Source of the DNA: Acidobacteriota bacterium
GTDB lineage: Bacteria > Acidobacteriota > Vicinamibacteria > Vicinamibacterales > CAVVIG01
Reading direction: 5' to 3'
DNA: 64,000 nucleotides
Assembly: GCA_016195265.1 (NCBI GenBank)
Contig: JACPZW010000015.1
Span: 1 to 64,000, forward strand
Part shown: piece after piece, positions 11,810-21,310 of the stretch
How positions within the stretch are numbered: the stretch's first letter is position 1
How the letters are laid out: each line of letters begins with the position of its first letter
Notes under the pieces: generated by a model
The model's database searches: none
Told to the model about the DNA's origin: nothing
The model's input: the letters and a program-made list of their open reading frames with translations, nothing else
Position numbers and translations under genes: made by a program

Positions 11810-12736
11810 CTACAAGAGATACGCCAGCGCGAAGCCGATCTGGGCGACGAACATCATTCTGTACATGTGCGCCCATGAGACGTGGTTCTCCTCCACCGCG
11901 AGATCCTCGGGGCGGCGCAGCATCAGGTAGCAGACGTAGACGCCGTAGAACGTCATGACGACGCCGAGCGCCTGGAGCCACCAGAACCTGCCCGTGAGGA
12001 CGCCCAGCCACGCGCCTAAGGGAATCATCAGAAACGGCACGACGAACGACGGCGAGATCATCCACGCGGCGCGGCGCACGCCGAACTGAATGGGCAGCGT
12101 CCGGCAGCCGCCCCGTCTGTCGCCTTCCATGTCCGCGAAATCCTTGGTGGTGGTCGCGCCGAGCAGGAACAAGCCGAAGATCGCGCCGATGTACCACGGC
12201 TCGACGCCAACGATCGTCTTCACCGACGACCAGCCTGCCACTTTCAGCAGCATGCCCCGAGGGATCGCAATCGTCACGTTCGCCCAGATGCCGAGGCGCT
12301 TGGTGCGCAACGGCGGTACTGAATAGATGTAGGTGCAGACGACGGCGATCGCGACCAGCCAGAAGCACTCGTGGCGGCCTCCCTTCGACAGGCTCAGCGC
12401 AGGGCCGGGCGCGACCAGCCACGCGAGGACCAGCGCCAGCACGTAAGCGATGTTCGTGAACACCCAGGCCTGCGCGATCGACAGCCGTCCGCTTGGCAGG
12501 GGCCGCTTCGGCTTGTTCACGCGATCGATGTCGAGGTCGTAAATCTGGTTCAGCGCGTTGTTGCCGGCGTTGAGGAGCGCCGCCATCGCCGCGCCGAGCA
12601 TGGGTGCGGCCAGCAGATCCGGCGCCCATGCTTCACGCGGCGCGGCGCCGACTGCGGTCAGCGCGCCGGAGATGAAACCGAGCGCCGGTGCGACGAGCGT
12701 GAACGGCCGCGCGAGATCGACGTAGTTGCGCGTCAT
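11810..12736 (-). CDS. UbiA family prenyltransferase
   Basis: NAGNNALNQIYDLDIDRVNKPKRPLPSGRLS; TTTKDFADMEGDRRGGCRTLP; multi-TM. Confidence 0.9.
   Translation of the reverse strand: MTRNYVDLARPFTLVAPALGFISGALTAVGAAPREAWAPDLLAAPMLGAAMAALLNAGNNALNQIYDLDIDRVNKPKRPLPSGRLSIAQAWVFTNIAYVLALVLAWLVAPGPALSLSKGGRHECFWLVAIAVVCTYIYSVPPLRTKRLGIWANVTIAIPRGMLLKVAGWSSVKTIVGVEPWYIGAIFGLFLLGATTTKDFADMEGDRRGGCRTLPIQFGVRRAAWMISPSFVVPFLMIPLGAWLGVLTGRFWWLQALGVVMTFYGVYVCYLMLRRPEDLAVEENHVSWAHMYRMMFVAQIGFALAYLL
12381..12402. repeat. CCCTTCGACAGGCTCAGCGCAG repeat inside the UbiA CDS
   Basis: Encodes ...PALSLSKGG... on the minus strand, in frame. Confidence 0.8.
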
Positions 12737-14061
12737 GCGAGCGCGATCGCCACGACCGCCGCGATCGCCGTGTTGATGAAGTTGAGCAAGTCGTTGTTCA
12801 GAATACCCGGTCCTTCGAGCGTCGCGCCGAGGACGCTCTCCACCAACGCGCCGATGGTCGCACCGGCGACGACGGCGAGCACGGCCGGGGCGGGAATCAG
12901 TCCGAGGGCGACGGCGACGCCAGCCAGCGCGAACGCGGCCGCGAGTCCGGCGGCCGTGCCCTCGCCCGACATCGCGCCCGGCGTGCCGGGCGGCACCCGG
13001 CGGAGACTCGTCACCAGCCACGTCGATCTCCCCGACACCTTGCCGATTTCGCTCGCCACCGTGTCGCTCGCGCCGGCGACGAGGCTCGCGGCGAGCGCGA
13101 GGAGGGCCGTCGCGGCATACGGCGTCGAGACGGCGGCGACGGCCGCGATGGCGGCGACGCCGCAATTGGCGATCGCGTTGCCTGCGCCGCGGCGCCCGCC
13201 GCGCTCTTCCGCGATCCCGAGCCGCGCCTTGCGCGCGAGCCCGAGTCGCGACGTGATCGACGCGGCCAGAAACGTGATGAACAGGAGGATCCACGCGGCG
13301 CCGCCGGCCGCCGCGTAGATGATCACGCCGACGAGCGCGCCGCCGGCCGCGCCGGATCGAGACACGGTCTTCGCGCGGTAGCCGAGGTACGACGTCACGC
13401 CGTTGATCCCGAGCGCCCACGGCAGCGCCGCGGTCACCGCATCACGCCCGGACGCCGCCGCCGCGGGCGTCATCGCGCTCGCGAGCCAGAGGACGAAGCC
13501 GGCCGTCGCCGGGACCGAGAGGTTGTCGTCGAGCCGGATCGGGATCGTTTCGACGAATGCGGCGGCGAGGGCCGCGACGGCGGGCGCGACGATCGTAAAC
13601 GCGATCGATGGCGTCGGCGCCACCGCTGATCGTGTCCACCACGCGAGCCCGACTCCGGCGACGCTGCCGCACACGGTGAAGGCAATCGTACCGGCAATCG
13701 TCTTGTCAGGATTCCACGACAGCGGGACGCGTGCGTTGCGTCCGACGAGTGTCGCCGCGCCGTCGCCGCACGCCAAAATGCCCCACGCCGCGGCGACGAT
13801 GTCGAGCCGCGCGGGAAAGATGACGATGAGCGCCAGCACGGACAGCGGATACAAAAGGATGCCGAGCGGGAAGCCGCGTGCGTGGTCGGCGGGACGATAC
13901 ATCACGCGACCGCCGATTCGCGGCAGCACGAGAAGGTTGAACAGAAACGCGATGACGGCCAGGGCGGCCGCGTGCTTCCACGTGAGGAAGCGCAGGAGGA
14001 AGGCGAACGATCCGGATCCGACGTGGACCCATTGCCGCCGCCCCTCCGCGTGCGAGGTCAC
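12733..14061 (-). CDS. Fused phytol/dolichol kinase-like plus DUF92 (VTE6-like) membrane protein
   Basis: N-terminal ACGDGAATLVGRNARVPLSWNPDKTIAGTIAF (VTE5/cytidylyltransferase-like); C-terminal VAGASDTVASEIGKVSGRSTWLVTSLRRVPPGTPGAMSGEGTAAGL (DUF92); GTGA overlap with upstream gene. Confidence 0.8.
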   Translation of the reverse strand: MTSHAEGRRQWVHVGSGSFAFLLRFLTWKHAAALAVIAFLFNLLVLPRIGGRVMYRPADHARGFPLGILLYPLSVLALIVIFPARLDIVAAAWGILACGDGAATLVGRNARVPLSWNPDKTIAGTIAFTVCGSVAGVGLAWWTRSAVAPTPSIAFTIVAPAVAALAAAFVETIPIRLDDNLSVPATAGFVLWLASAMTPAAAASGRDAVTAALPWALGINGVTSYLGYRAKTVSRSGAAGGALVGVIIYAAAGGAAWILLFITFLAASITSRLGLARKARLGIAEERGGRRGAGNAIANCGVAAIAAVAAVSTPYAATALLALAASLVAGASDTVASEIGKVSGRSTWLVTSLRRVPPGTPGAMSGEGTAAGLAAAFALAGVAVALGLIPAPAVLAVVAGATIGALVESVLGATLEGPGILNNDLLNFINTAIAAVVAIALA

Positions 14062-15029
14062 GTGCGGCCGCGCTCCTCCGCAGGACCGCCGGCGATCGAC
14101 GCGACCGTCCGGCGCACGCCTTCGGCGATCGGCGTGATCGTGTACCCGAGGTCGCGGACCGCGTCGCTGCTGTCGAGCGACCAGTCGTGCCGGAAGATCT
14201 CCACGGCGCCGCGCGTGATGAGCGGCGTGCCGCCGAAGAGCGTCACGCGCAGTTCTTCCGCGGCGCCCAGCGCATCGGCGACAGGGAACGGAATGCGCGG
14301 CGGCGGCCGCTTGCCGGTCAGCTGCTCGACGATTTCGAAGACGCGCCGCTGCGGCACGTTGTCGCCGCCGAGCGCGTAGCGTCCGCCCGCGCGGCCCCGT
14401 TCCAGCGCCGCGCAATGTCCCGCCGCGACATCGTCCACGTACGCGTACGACCACGGGTGCTCGGGACCGACCAGACCCGGGAGCGTGCCCTTCAGATGAT
14501 CGGCGATGAGACGGCCGACGAGGTTGCCTTCCGTATTCACGCCAGGGCCGTAGACGACCCCCGGGTAGACGCGCACCAGCGGTGAACCGCGGTGCACTGC
14601 CTCTTCGGCAACACGATCTGCCGCGACTTTCGTCCGCTGATAATCGTTCGCTTCGATTGGAACGCCCGGGGCCGGCATGTCGCGCGGAGGAATCGCGACG
14701 AACGACGAGGTGCACAGGATGCGCGTGATGCCGCGCGCGGCCGCGACGGCGAGCGCGTTGCGCAGGCCGCCCACGTTCGTCTCGTCGAAGTCCTCACGCC
14801 GCCGGCGCCAGATGCTGACGAGCGCCGCGGAATGACAGATCGCGTCGCAGCCCTCTGCGGCGCACTCGAAGGCGGCGCGGTCGCGGACGTCGCCGTCAAT
14901 GGCGACGCCAGGCAGGCCGCTGCCGCTTGCGTGCCGCGAAAAGACGACGAGCTCGTGCCCGCGAGCGGCCAGCGCCCGCACGACCGCGCGACCGAGATAC
15001 CCGGTTCCTCCGGTGACCAGAACCTTCAT
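14058..15029 (-). CDS. NAD-dependent epimerase/dehydratase (extended SDR, dihydroflavonol reductase-like)
   Basis: MKVLVTGGTGYLGRAVVRALAARGHEL; YQRTK. Confidence 0.85.
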   Translation of the reverse strand: MKVLVTGGTGYLGRAVVRALAARGHELVVFSRHASGSGLPGVAIDGDVRDRAAFECAAEGCDAICHSAALVSIWRRRREDFDETNVGGLRNALAVAAARGITRILCTSSFVAIPPRDMPAPGVPIEANDYQRTKVAADRVAEEAVHRGSPLVRVYPGVVYGPGVNTEGNLVGRLIADHLKGTLPGLVGPEHPWSYAYVDDVAAGHCAALERGRAGGRYALGGDNVPQRRVFEIVEQLTGKRPPPRIPFPVADALGAAEELRVTLFGGTPLITRGAVEIFRHDWSLDSSDAVRDLGYTITPIAEGVRRTVASIAGGPAEERGRT

Positions 15030-15130
15030 AAAGTTGAAAGTGAAAACTGAAAACTGAAAAGCGAAGCGTCAAGGGAGACGACGGTCTTCACTTTTCCGTT
15101 TTCACTTTTCCGTTTTCACTTTTGACTTTC
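15030..15130. repeat. 7-bp period array in opposed arms (AAAACTG.../TTCACTT TTCCGTT ...)
   Basis: AAAGTTG AAAGTGA AAACTGA AAACTGA AAAGCGA; then TTCACTT TTCCGTT TTCACTT TTCCGTT TTCACTT TTGACTT. Confidence 0.88.
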
Positions 15131-16071
15131 TCCCGCCAGTACTCGAGCAGATCGTCGAGGGTCCGCTCGAGGGCAATCTCCGCGTTCCAGCCCAGCTCGT
15201 CGCGCAGCCGCGCGGGATCGCCGACCAGGAGCGGAAGGTCGTTCGGACGCAGCCGCGCCGGATCCATGTGCACGGTGACGGGCACGCGCGCGCGCTCGAC
15301 GAGCCGATCCAGCAGGTGCCGGATCGTGATCGCGCGTCCCGAACAGACGTTGTACGGGCGGCCGGGCTGGCCGCGCTCCAGAATCAGGCGATAGGCGCGC
15401 ACGGTATCGCGCACATCGGTCAGATCCCGCCGGGCGTCGAGGTTGCCGACGGAGATTTCCGGCTTCCACAGCCCGTGCTCGATATCGGCGATTCGCTGCG
15501 CGAATCCCGAGGCGGCGAAATGCGGATCCTGGCGCGGCCCGACGTGATTGAAGGCACGCGCGAGAAGCACCGAGACGCGTCCGTGCACCCGCGCGCCGAG
15601 CATCTCCTGCGCCAGTTTACTGACGCCGTACGGGCTCGACGGTCTCAGCGCGTGCCGCTCGGTCAGCGGCTCGGCAGCGGGCGCGTACACCATCGCGGAA
15701 CTCGGAATCAGCACGCGTGCGTCCACGCCGGTACGCTCGATTCCATCGAGCAGATGATGCGTCCCGCGGACGTTAATTGCGAACGTCGCTTCGGTCGAGT
15801 CCCACGCGCGCCCGACGTGCGCCGCTCCAGCGCAGTGATAGACGGCCTGCGGACGCAGGCGCGCGGTCGCCTCGGCGACGGCGCGCCGATCGAGGAGGTC
15901 GACCGCCTCCCAGCGCACGCCGCGTGACGTCGTGGACAGGCGGGGCGGCGCGCCCTCAGGGCGATGCCACGCGATGATGTCGGCGTCTGCCGTGTCGCGC
16001 GACAACAGCTCCAGCAAATGGCCGCCGGCGAATCCCGCGGCGCCGGTGACGAGGATGGTGCCCGCCATCAA
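15088..16071 (-). CDS. NAD-dependent epimerase/dehydratase (GDP-mannose 4,6-dehydratase / GDP-6-deoxymannose reductase-like)
   Basis: ILVTGAAGFAGGHLLELL; YGVSKLAQE; RAFNHVGPRQDPHF. Confidence 0.85.
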   Translation of the reverse strand: MMAGTILVTGAAGFAGGHLLELLSRDTADADIIAWHRPEGAPPRLSTTSRGVRWEAVDLLDRRAVAEATARLRPQAVYHCAGAAHVGRAWDSTEATFAINVRGTHHLLDGIERTGVDARVLIPSSAMVYAPAAEPLTERHALRPSSPYGVSKLAQEMLGARVHGRVSVLLARAFNHVGPRQDPHFAASGFAQRIADIEHGLWKPEISVGNLDARRDLTDVRDTVRAYRLILERGQPGRPYNVCSGRAITIRHLLDRLVERARVPVTVHMDPARLRPNDLPLLVGDPARLRDELGWNAEIALERTLDDLLEYWREKVKSENGKVKTEK

Positions 16072-16075
16072 CGCG

Positions 16076-18451
16076 TCAGCGGGGCACGCCGCCGAGGGCG
16101 CCGTTCATCGGAGAGAAATTGCCGAGGCCGGCGAGCGTGAACGACAGGAAGAAGCGTCGGTCCGCCGGGATCGGCGAAAGCGACGCGGCGCCGTAGTTGT
16201 ACGTCTGGTACTCAATCGCCAGGCCGCAGCACTGCGCGTTGTAGAACCCCGACACGCGCTGCTGCAGCATCGCGCCGTGGAGCACGTCGTAATTGAAGGA
16301 GTAGACCGTGCCGTACTTGTTGTCCTTCGTCCGCGCGGTCGCGGACGCGTTCAGCGTCTGATCGAGGCGCGTCGGATCGTTGAAGTCCGGCAGCTCGGCG
16401 ATGAACGCGCGCTTGCTCCAGCCGACCTGCGTCTGGAGGTAGGTGCCGAGGGCGTAGCCGCCGCTCGCAGAAATGGTCCGCAGCGAGTGATACCTGGCAT
16501 CGAACTCCGCCCGCATGGTGGCGTTGACCTCGATCGTCGGCATGATGCGCACGTTCAGAGCGATGGGCGAGAAGCTCGACGGCGCTTCGCCTCCGTACGT
16601 GCTGGTCTGGTACTGCCGGTCGTATTGCGCCTGAAACTGATTCGTGTAGTAGCTCTGACTGATCTCGACGTCGACGATCTCGCGCGCCTGCGCGGGGGCA
16701 CCCGGCGTCAAATGGCGCCTGGCGTAGAACCTGTTGTTGAGGCCATACGTGTAGTTCACGCCGCCGACGAACGAATCAACCCCATCGAACTGGGGAATGT
16801 GATCGTAGTTGTCGATCGTCGACGTGCGCGTGACCGTCAGCACCGGCTCGATCGAGTGCTTGAACTTCTCGGCGTACGTGTTGTCCGGCGTGTCCCAAAT
16901 CCTGTTGAAGACCGGTCCCACGATCTGCGCCTGCAGCGAATAGAAACGCCGGCTGAGGCTGTCATCGACCGTCGTGCCCGACGACGGGTCGAGGCTCCGC
17001 GTGTAGTACGTGTCGTGCCAGCTGACGGTCGAGTTCACCGTGAACCATTGCCATTTCTTGAACGGGTACCGGATCTGGGGCGAGATGTCGAACCGCGTCA
17101 GGCTGGAGTCGATGTCGCTGGTGCTCGTGAAGCTGTTGCGCAGCAGGTGCGCGAACTCCGTGCCCACTGTGAAGTACACGGGCGAGCCGAACAACTGCCG
17201 CTCGTTGCGCGAGAACGCGACCTTGGGCCAGCTGCCGGACAGGCTCGAGTCGGTCGCGTTGTAGAAGTACTCGTTGTGGTCCAGCGTGCCGTTCAGCGTG
17301 TAGGAACTCCAGGCGCCGACCACGTTGCCGCCGATAGTCCGCTGATTGCTGGTGGCGTCGAAGATATTTGTATTGAACGTCTGCGACGTCGAGATACTGG
17401 AGAAGTAGTTCAAGTTACCGCGGACGCGAATGTTGCCCGGAAGCGTTTCACTCGTCGTGCCGCGCAATTGAAAGTACCGGTTGGCATCGGTCGTCGTTTC
17501 GGTGCCGTCCGCCTGCACGTACGTCGCCTCGTGCTGATTCAGCATGTAGGCGTTGAGGAATCCATTTCCGGTCAGGCCGTAGTTGTACCGGTACTCGCCC
17601 CCGATGCCCTGGCCCACCTTCGAAAACCAATCGTGCATGATGGTCGCGTCCTGGCTCCGGTCAATGGCCCAGAAGAACGCGTCGTGGATCGATTGGCCGC
17701 GCAGTGTCGTCACGCCGTAGGCTGGGATCAGGAAACCCGTCGCGCGATCTTCCTTCTTCGTGGGATACGCGATGACCGGCAGATACAACATCGGTACCCC
17801 CTTCACCGTCAGCACCGCCTGTCGCAACATCGTGTAGTGGCCCACATTCAGCACGACGGTGCCGGCGTGCAGATCCCAGCGCGGCGTCGGCTGCGTGCAG
17901 GTACTGAAACCGCCGTTGGTGATCCGGTACTTCTTGCGGCCGATCTTCTCGATCTTCTCTCCAAAGAAGATGACGGAGGTCTCCTGCCCGGGCACGGCGG
18001 GCGGCGCGACGGCGCCCGGCCGCACCGGCTGCGGGCGTGACGGCGGCTTGACGGTCACGATCCCCGTCGCGTTGTAGAACGTGCCGAGCGATTCCTTCGT
18101 ATTGAATTCCGCGCGCTCCGCCGAAATTCGGTTCGAGCCCTGCGCGAACGTGACGTTGCCCGTCACGATCGCCATGTCGTCGTCGCTCGTGTACTTCAGA
18201 TCGTCGGCGAAGATCGTCGTGTCCTTGTCGATCGGGAACTCGACGTGGCCGACGAAGTGCCAGTCCTTCTGCTGATTGGTGGCTTCGCGCGTGTCCGAGA
18301 TCGTGTCGGCGCCGATGGAGGGCTGCGCCGGCGCCTGTGACGCCGGTCGCGCCGGCGGCTGCGCCGCAGGCTGTCCCAGCTGCGCTCGCGCGGACGCCGC
18401 CAGCAGCAAGACAACGACGGTCCACGGCGCGATGCGCGGCGATCTCGGCAT
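16076..18451 (-). CDS. lptD: LPS-assembly protein LptD
   Basis: OstA-like N-terminus (FADDLKYTSDDDMAIVTGNVTFAQGSNRISAERAEFNTKE), long beta-barrel C-terminal region. Confidence 0.85.
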   Translation of the reverse strand: MPRSPRIAPWTVVVLLLAASARAQLGQPAAQPPARPASQAPAQPSIGADTISDTREATNQQKDWHFVGHVEFPIDKDTTIFADDLKYTSDDDMAIVTGNVTFAQGSNRISAERAEFNTKESLGTFYNATGIVTVKPPSRPQPVRPGAVAPPAVPGQETSVIFFGEKIEKIGRKKYRITNGGFSTCTQPTPRWDLHAGTVVLNVGHYTMLRQAVLTVKGVPMLYLPVIAYPTKKEDRATGFLIPAYGVTTLRGQSIHDAFFWAIDRSQDATIMHDWFSKVGQGIGGEYRYNYGLTGNGFLNAYMLNQHEATYVQADGTETTTDANRYFQLRGTTSETLPGNIRVRGNLNYFSSISTSQTFNTNIFDATSNQRTIGGNVVGAWSSYTLNGTLDHNEYFYNATDSSLSGSWPKVAFSRNERQLFGSPVYFTVGTEFAHLLRNSFTSTSDIDSSLTRFDISPQIRYPFKKWQWFTVNSTVSWHDTYYTRSLDPSSGTTVDDSLSRRFYSLQAQIVGPVFNRIWDTPDNTYAEKFKHSIEPVLTVTRTSTIDNYDHIPQFDGVDSFVGGVNYTYGLNNRFYARRHLTPGAPAQAREIVDVEISQSYYTNQFQAQYDRQYQTSTYGGEAPSSFSPIALNVRIMPTIEVNATMRAEFDARYHSLRTISASGGYALGTYLQTQVGWSKRAFIAELPDFNDPTRLDQTLNASATARTKDNKYGTVYSFNYDVLHGAMLQQRVSGFYNAQCCGLAIEYQTYNYGAASLSPIPADRRFFLSFTLAGLGNFSPMNGALGGVPR

Positions 18452-18474
18452 TTTCTGGGTGTCTTCGAAGGGTA

Positions 18475-19695
18475 TCACGACCCGCCGACCTGACTCAGGA
18501 CGTCGCCGAGCAGGAAGATCGATCCCGCGACGACGATCGCCGGCGACTTCCGCCACGCCAGGGCGAGCGCCTCCGCGGGCGACGGTGCAATCGACACGAC
18601 GAGTGAGGGAGCGACAGCGCGCGCGTGTCCCACGATCGCCGACGGGTCGGCCGATCGCGGATTCGAGGCCCGCGTCACGATGAGACTGTCGATCACGGGC
18701 GCGAGCGGCGCGAGAATGCCGGCGATGTTCTTGTCGCGCATGGCGGCGAAGACGAGCGGAAGCGGCGGCCGGCGCTCTCGAAGATACGACGCCAGCGCCG
18801 CGGCGCCGGCCGGGTTGTGCGCCGCGTCCAGCAGGAGTTCGCGTCCGTCGGGCAGGCGTCGCAGATCCAGCCGGCCGGGCCACCCGGGGTCCGCGAGCCC
18901 GCGAGCCACCGCGCTCCGCGGAACCGTGAGGCCTTGCGCGTTCAGCACTTCAAGGAGTCGCATGGCTACGGCCGCGTTGATCACCTGGTGCCGTCCGCGT
19001 AAGCCGATGGCGAACGGTTCGGCGTCGGTTGCTGACGCCTGGATGATCTCGGCACCGTGCTGGCGCGCGACGCGTGCGATCACCGCGGCGGCCTCCGGCG
19101 CGAGATCGCCGACCACGACGGGCACGCCGGGCTTGATGATGCCGGCCTTCTCGAAGGCGATGTCCGCAAGCGTGAATCCCAGGTACTGCTCGTGATCGAA
19201 GGCGATGGACGTAATGGCCGTCGCGATCGGCGAGACGACGTTCGTCGAGTCGAGGCGCCCGCCAAGTCCGACTTCGAGCACAGCCGTTTCCACCCCGGCG
19301 CGCCGGAACAACTCGAACGCCACGGCAGTCGTCACCTCGAAAAACGTCGGCTGCACCGCGAGCGACCCGTCCGCCCGCAGCGATTCGGCCGCATCCCGCA
19401 CGTCCGCCAGGGCGGCGATCAGCGCCTCGCGCGCGACCGGCCGGCCGTCGATGACGAACCGCTCGCTGAGATCGACGAGGTGCGGCGACGTGTAGCGCGC
19501 CGATCGATGGCCCGCGGCGCGAATCGCCGCGTCGACCATCGCGGTCACCGAGCCTTTGCCGTTGGTGCCGGCGATGTGGATCGATCGGAACGCGCGTTCA
19601 GGATGGCCCAGCCGCGCGACGAGCGTCGAGATGTTGTCGAGGCCGAGCTTGATGCCGAAGTGCTCGAGGCTAAAGAGGTAGGAAAGGGGGTCCAA
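18475..19695 (-). CDS. folC: Bifunctional folylpolyglutamate/dihydrofolate synthase
   Basis: IHIAGTNGKGSVTAMVDAAI; VGLGGRLDSTNVV; ITSIAFDHEQYLG; TTG start. Confidence 0.92.
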   Translation of the reverse strand: MDPLSYLFSLEHFGIKLGLDNISTLVARLGHPERAFRSIHIAGTNGKGSVTAMVDAAIRAAGHRSARYTSPHLVDLSERFVIDGRPVAREALIAALADVRDAAESLRADGSLAVQPTFFEVTTAVAFELFRRAGVETAVLEVGLGGRLDSTNVVSPIATAITSIAFDHEQYLGFTLADIAFEKAGIIKPGVPVVVGDLAPEAAAVIARVARQHGAEIIQASATDAEPFAIGLRGRHQVINAAVAMRLLEVLNAQGLTVPRSAVARGLADPGWPGRLDLRRLPDGRELLLDAAHNPAGAAALASYLRERRPPLPLVFAAMRDKNIAGILAPLAPVIDSLIVTRASNPRSADPSAIVGHARAVAPSLVVSIAPSPAEALALAWRKSPAIVVAGSIFLLGDVLSQVGGS

Positions 19696-19697
19696 AG

Positions 19698-19734
19698 AAG
19701 AAACTTAGAACTGAAAACTGAAAACTGAGAAGTG
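19698..19734. repeat. 7-bp period array (AGAACTG AAAACTG AAAACTG AGAAGTG)
   Basis: Fills the folC-accD gap. Confidence 0.8.
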
Positions 19735-20616
19735 TTACGGGCTGACGGCTTCGCTCTGGGTCGCCAGGGCGCCGGCGCCCATGAAGCGCAGCGCGCTCGC
19801 GATCGTCGCTTTCAGCTCGCGCCGATCGACGACGAGGTCCAGCATCCCCTTTTCCATCAGGAACTCGCTGCGCTGGAATCCGTCCGGCAGCTTCTGGCGA
19901 ATCGTCTGCTCGATGACGCGCGGACCGGCGAAGCCGATGAGTGCTTTCGGCTCCGCGATGTTGAGATCGCCGAGCATCGCGAAGCTCGCCGTGACGCCGC
20001 CGGTCGTGGGATCGGTCAGCACCGCGATGTACGGCAGGCGCTCGCGATCGAGCCGCGCGAGCGCGGCGCAGATTTTCGCCATCTGCATCAGCGACAGCGC
20101 GCCTTCCATCATGCGCGCGCCGCCCGAGCAGCAGACGATGACGACCGGCATGCGCGCGCCGATCGCGCGCTCGATGGCGCGGGCGATCTTCTCCCCGACG
20201 ACGACGCCCATGCTGCCGCCGATGAACTCGTACTCCATCGCCGCGACCATCGTCTCGATGCCGTCGATGGCGCCGGACGCCACGATGACGGCGTCCCTCA
20301 ATCCGGTGCCTTCCATCCCGGCCTTGAGCCGAGCGCGGTACGGTTTGGTGTCGGTGAAGCTGAGCGGATCGGTCGAGACCAGGTCCTTGTCGTATTCCGT
20401 CCACGCGGCGTCGAAGAGCGTCCGCAGGCGCTCGGCGGCGCCCAGGCGGAAGTGGTGCCCGCACTTCGGGCACACATTCAAGGTCGTCACGAGATCCTTG
20501 TTGTAGATCGCCTGCGCGCACCCGGGACACTTGACCCACAGGCCCTCCGGCACGCGGCTCGGCTTTTCTTTCGCCGGAGCGGCCATGGGCTTGCGGGTTT
20601 TCTTGAACCACGCCAT
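19735..20616 (-). CDS. accD: Acetyl-CoA carboxylase carboxyltransferase subunit beta
   Basis: VKCPGCAQAIYNKDL...VCPKCGHHFRL zinc finger; SGGARMMEGALSLMQMAK; TDPTTGGVTASFAMLGD. Confidence 0.95.
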   Translation of the reverse strand: MAWFKKTRKPMAAPAKEKPSRVPEGLWVKCPGCAQAIYNKDLVTTLNVCPKCGHHFRLGAAERLRTLFDAAWTEYDKDLVSTDPLSFTDTKPYRARLKAGMEGTGLRDAVIVASGAIDGIETMVAAMEYEFIGGSMGVVVGEKIARAIERAIGARMPVVIVCCSGGARMMEGALSLMQMAKICAALARLDRERLPYIAVLTDPTTGGVTASFAMLGDLNIAEPKALIGFAGPRVIEQTIRQKLPDGFQRSEFLMEKGMLDLVVDRRELKATIASALRFMGAGALATQSEAVSP

Positions 20617-20643
20617 GTGGGATCAGCTTAGCAGGGCAGAGGG

Positions 20644-21285
20644 CTACTTTGTTCTTGGAACGTAGTACCTCGTCCCCAGTCCCATCGCACGGATCTGCTT
20701 GATCAGATCGTCGAGCGCCTCGTCGCTGGCGTCCGAGTCGAACTGCGACGTCTCCACGACGAGCAGCGGCGTGGCGGAGTAGTGGAAGAAGAAGTGATGG
20801 TACGCCTCGTTCAGCTCGCGGAGGTAGTCATCGTCAGGCTGAAGCGCGACGGCTTCGGCGTCCATGCGCCGGCTGTGCACGCGGCGCAGAAGCACGTCGG
20901 TCGGCGTCTGCAGGTACACGACGAGATCGGGCGGCGGCACGTCGCGCGCCAGCAGGTCGTACAGCCGCTGGTAGATGAACAGCTCGTTGTCGTCGAGGTT
21001 GAGGTAGGCGAAAATCTTATCCTTGTCGAAGACGTAGTCGCAGATCGTCGACTGGCTGAAGAGATCCGCCTGGCGTAGCGCGATCTGCTGGCGGTGGCGG
21101 TTGAGCAGATAGAAGAGCTGGGCCTGCAGCGCGGCGCCGGGTTTGTCGGCGTAGAAGTCGGCGAGGAACGGGTTGTCGGATTCCTCCAGCACGATGGTCG
21201 CGTCGAGGCGCGTGCCAAGCCGCTCGGCGAGCGCCGTCTTGCCCGCGCCGATCGGTCCTTCGATCGCGATGTAGCGGAACTGCAC
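20644..21285 (-). CDS. Deoxynucleoside kinase (dAK/dGK type)
   Basis: YIAIEGPIGAGKTALAERL; YVFDKDKIFAYLNLDDNEL. Confidence 0.87.
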   Translation of the reverse strand: MQFRYIAIEGPIGAGKTALAERLGTRLDATIVLEESDNPFLADFYADKPGAALQAQLFYLLNRHRQQIALRQADLFSQSTICDYVFDKDKIFAYLNLDDNELFIYQRLYDLLARDVPPPDLVVYLQTPTDVLLRRVHSRRMDAEAVALQPDDDYLRELNEAYHHFFFHYSATPLLVVETSQFDSDASDEALDDLIKQIRAMGLGTRYYVPRTK

Positions 21286-21310
21286 GGCGGGCCGATGATA
21301 TCATCGCGCC

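Noticed and set aside
15932-18040. 702-aa plus-strand ORF
   Set aside because: Antisense to lptD, which has clear domain motifs; shadow-frame composition
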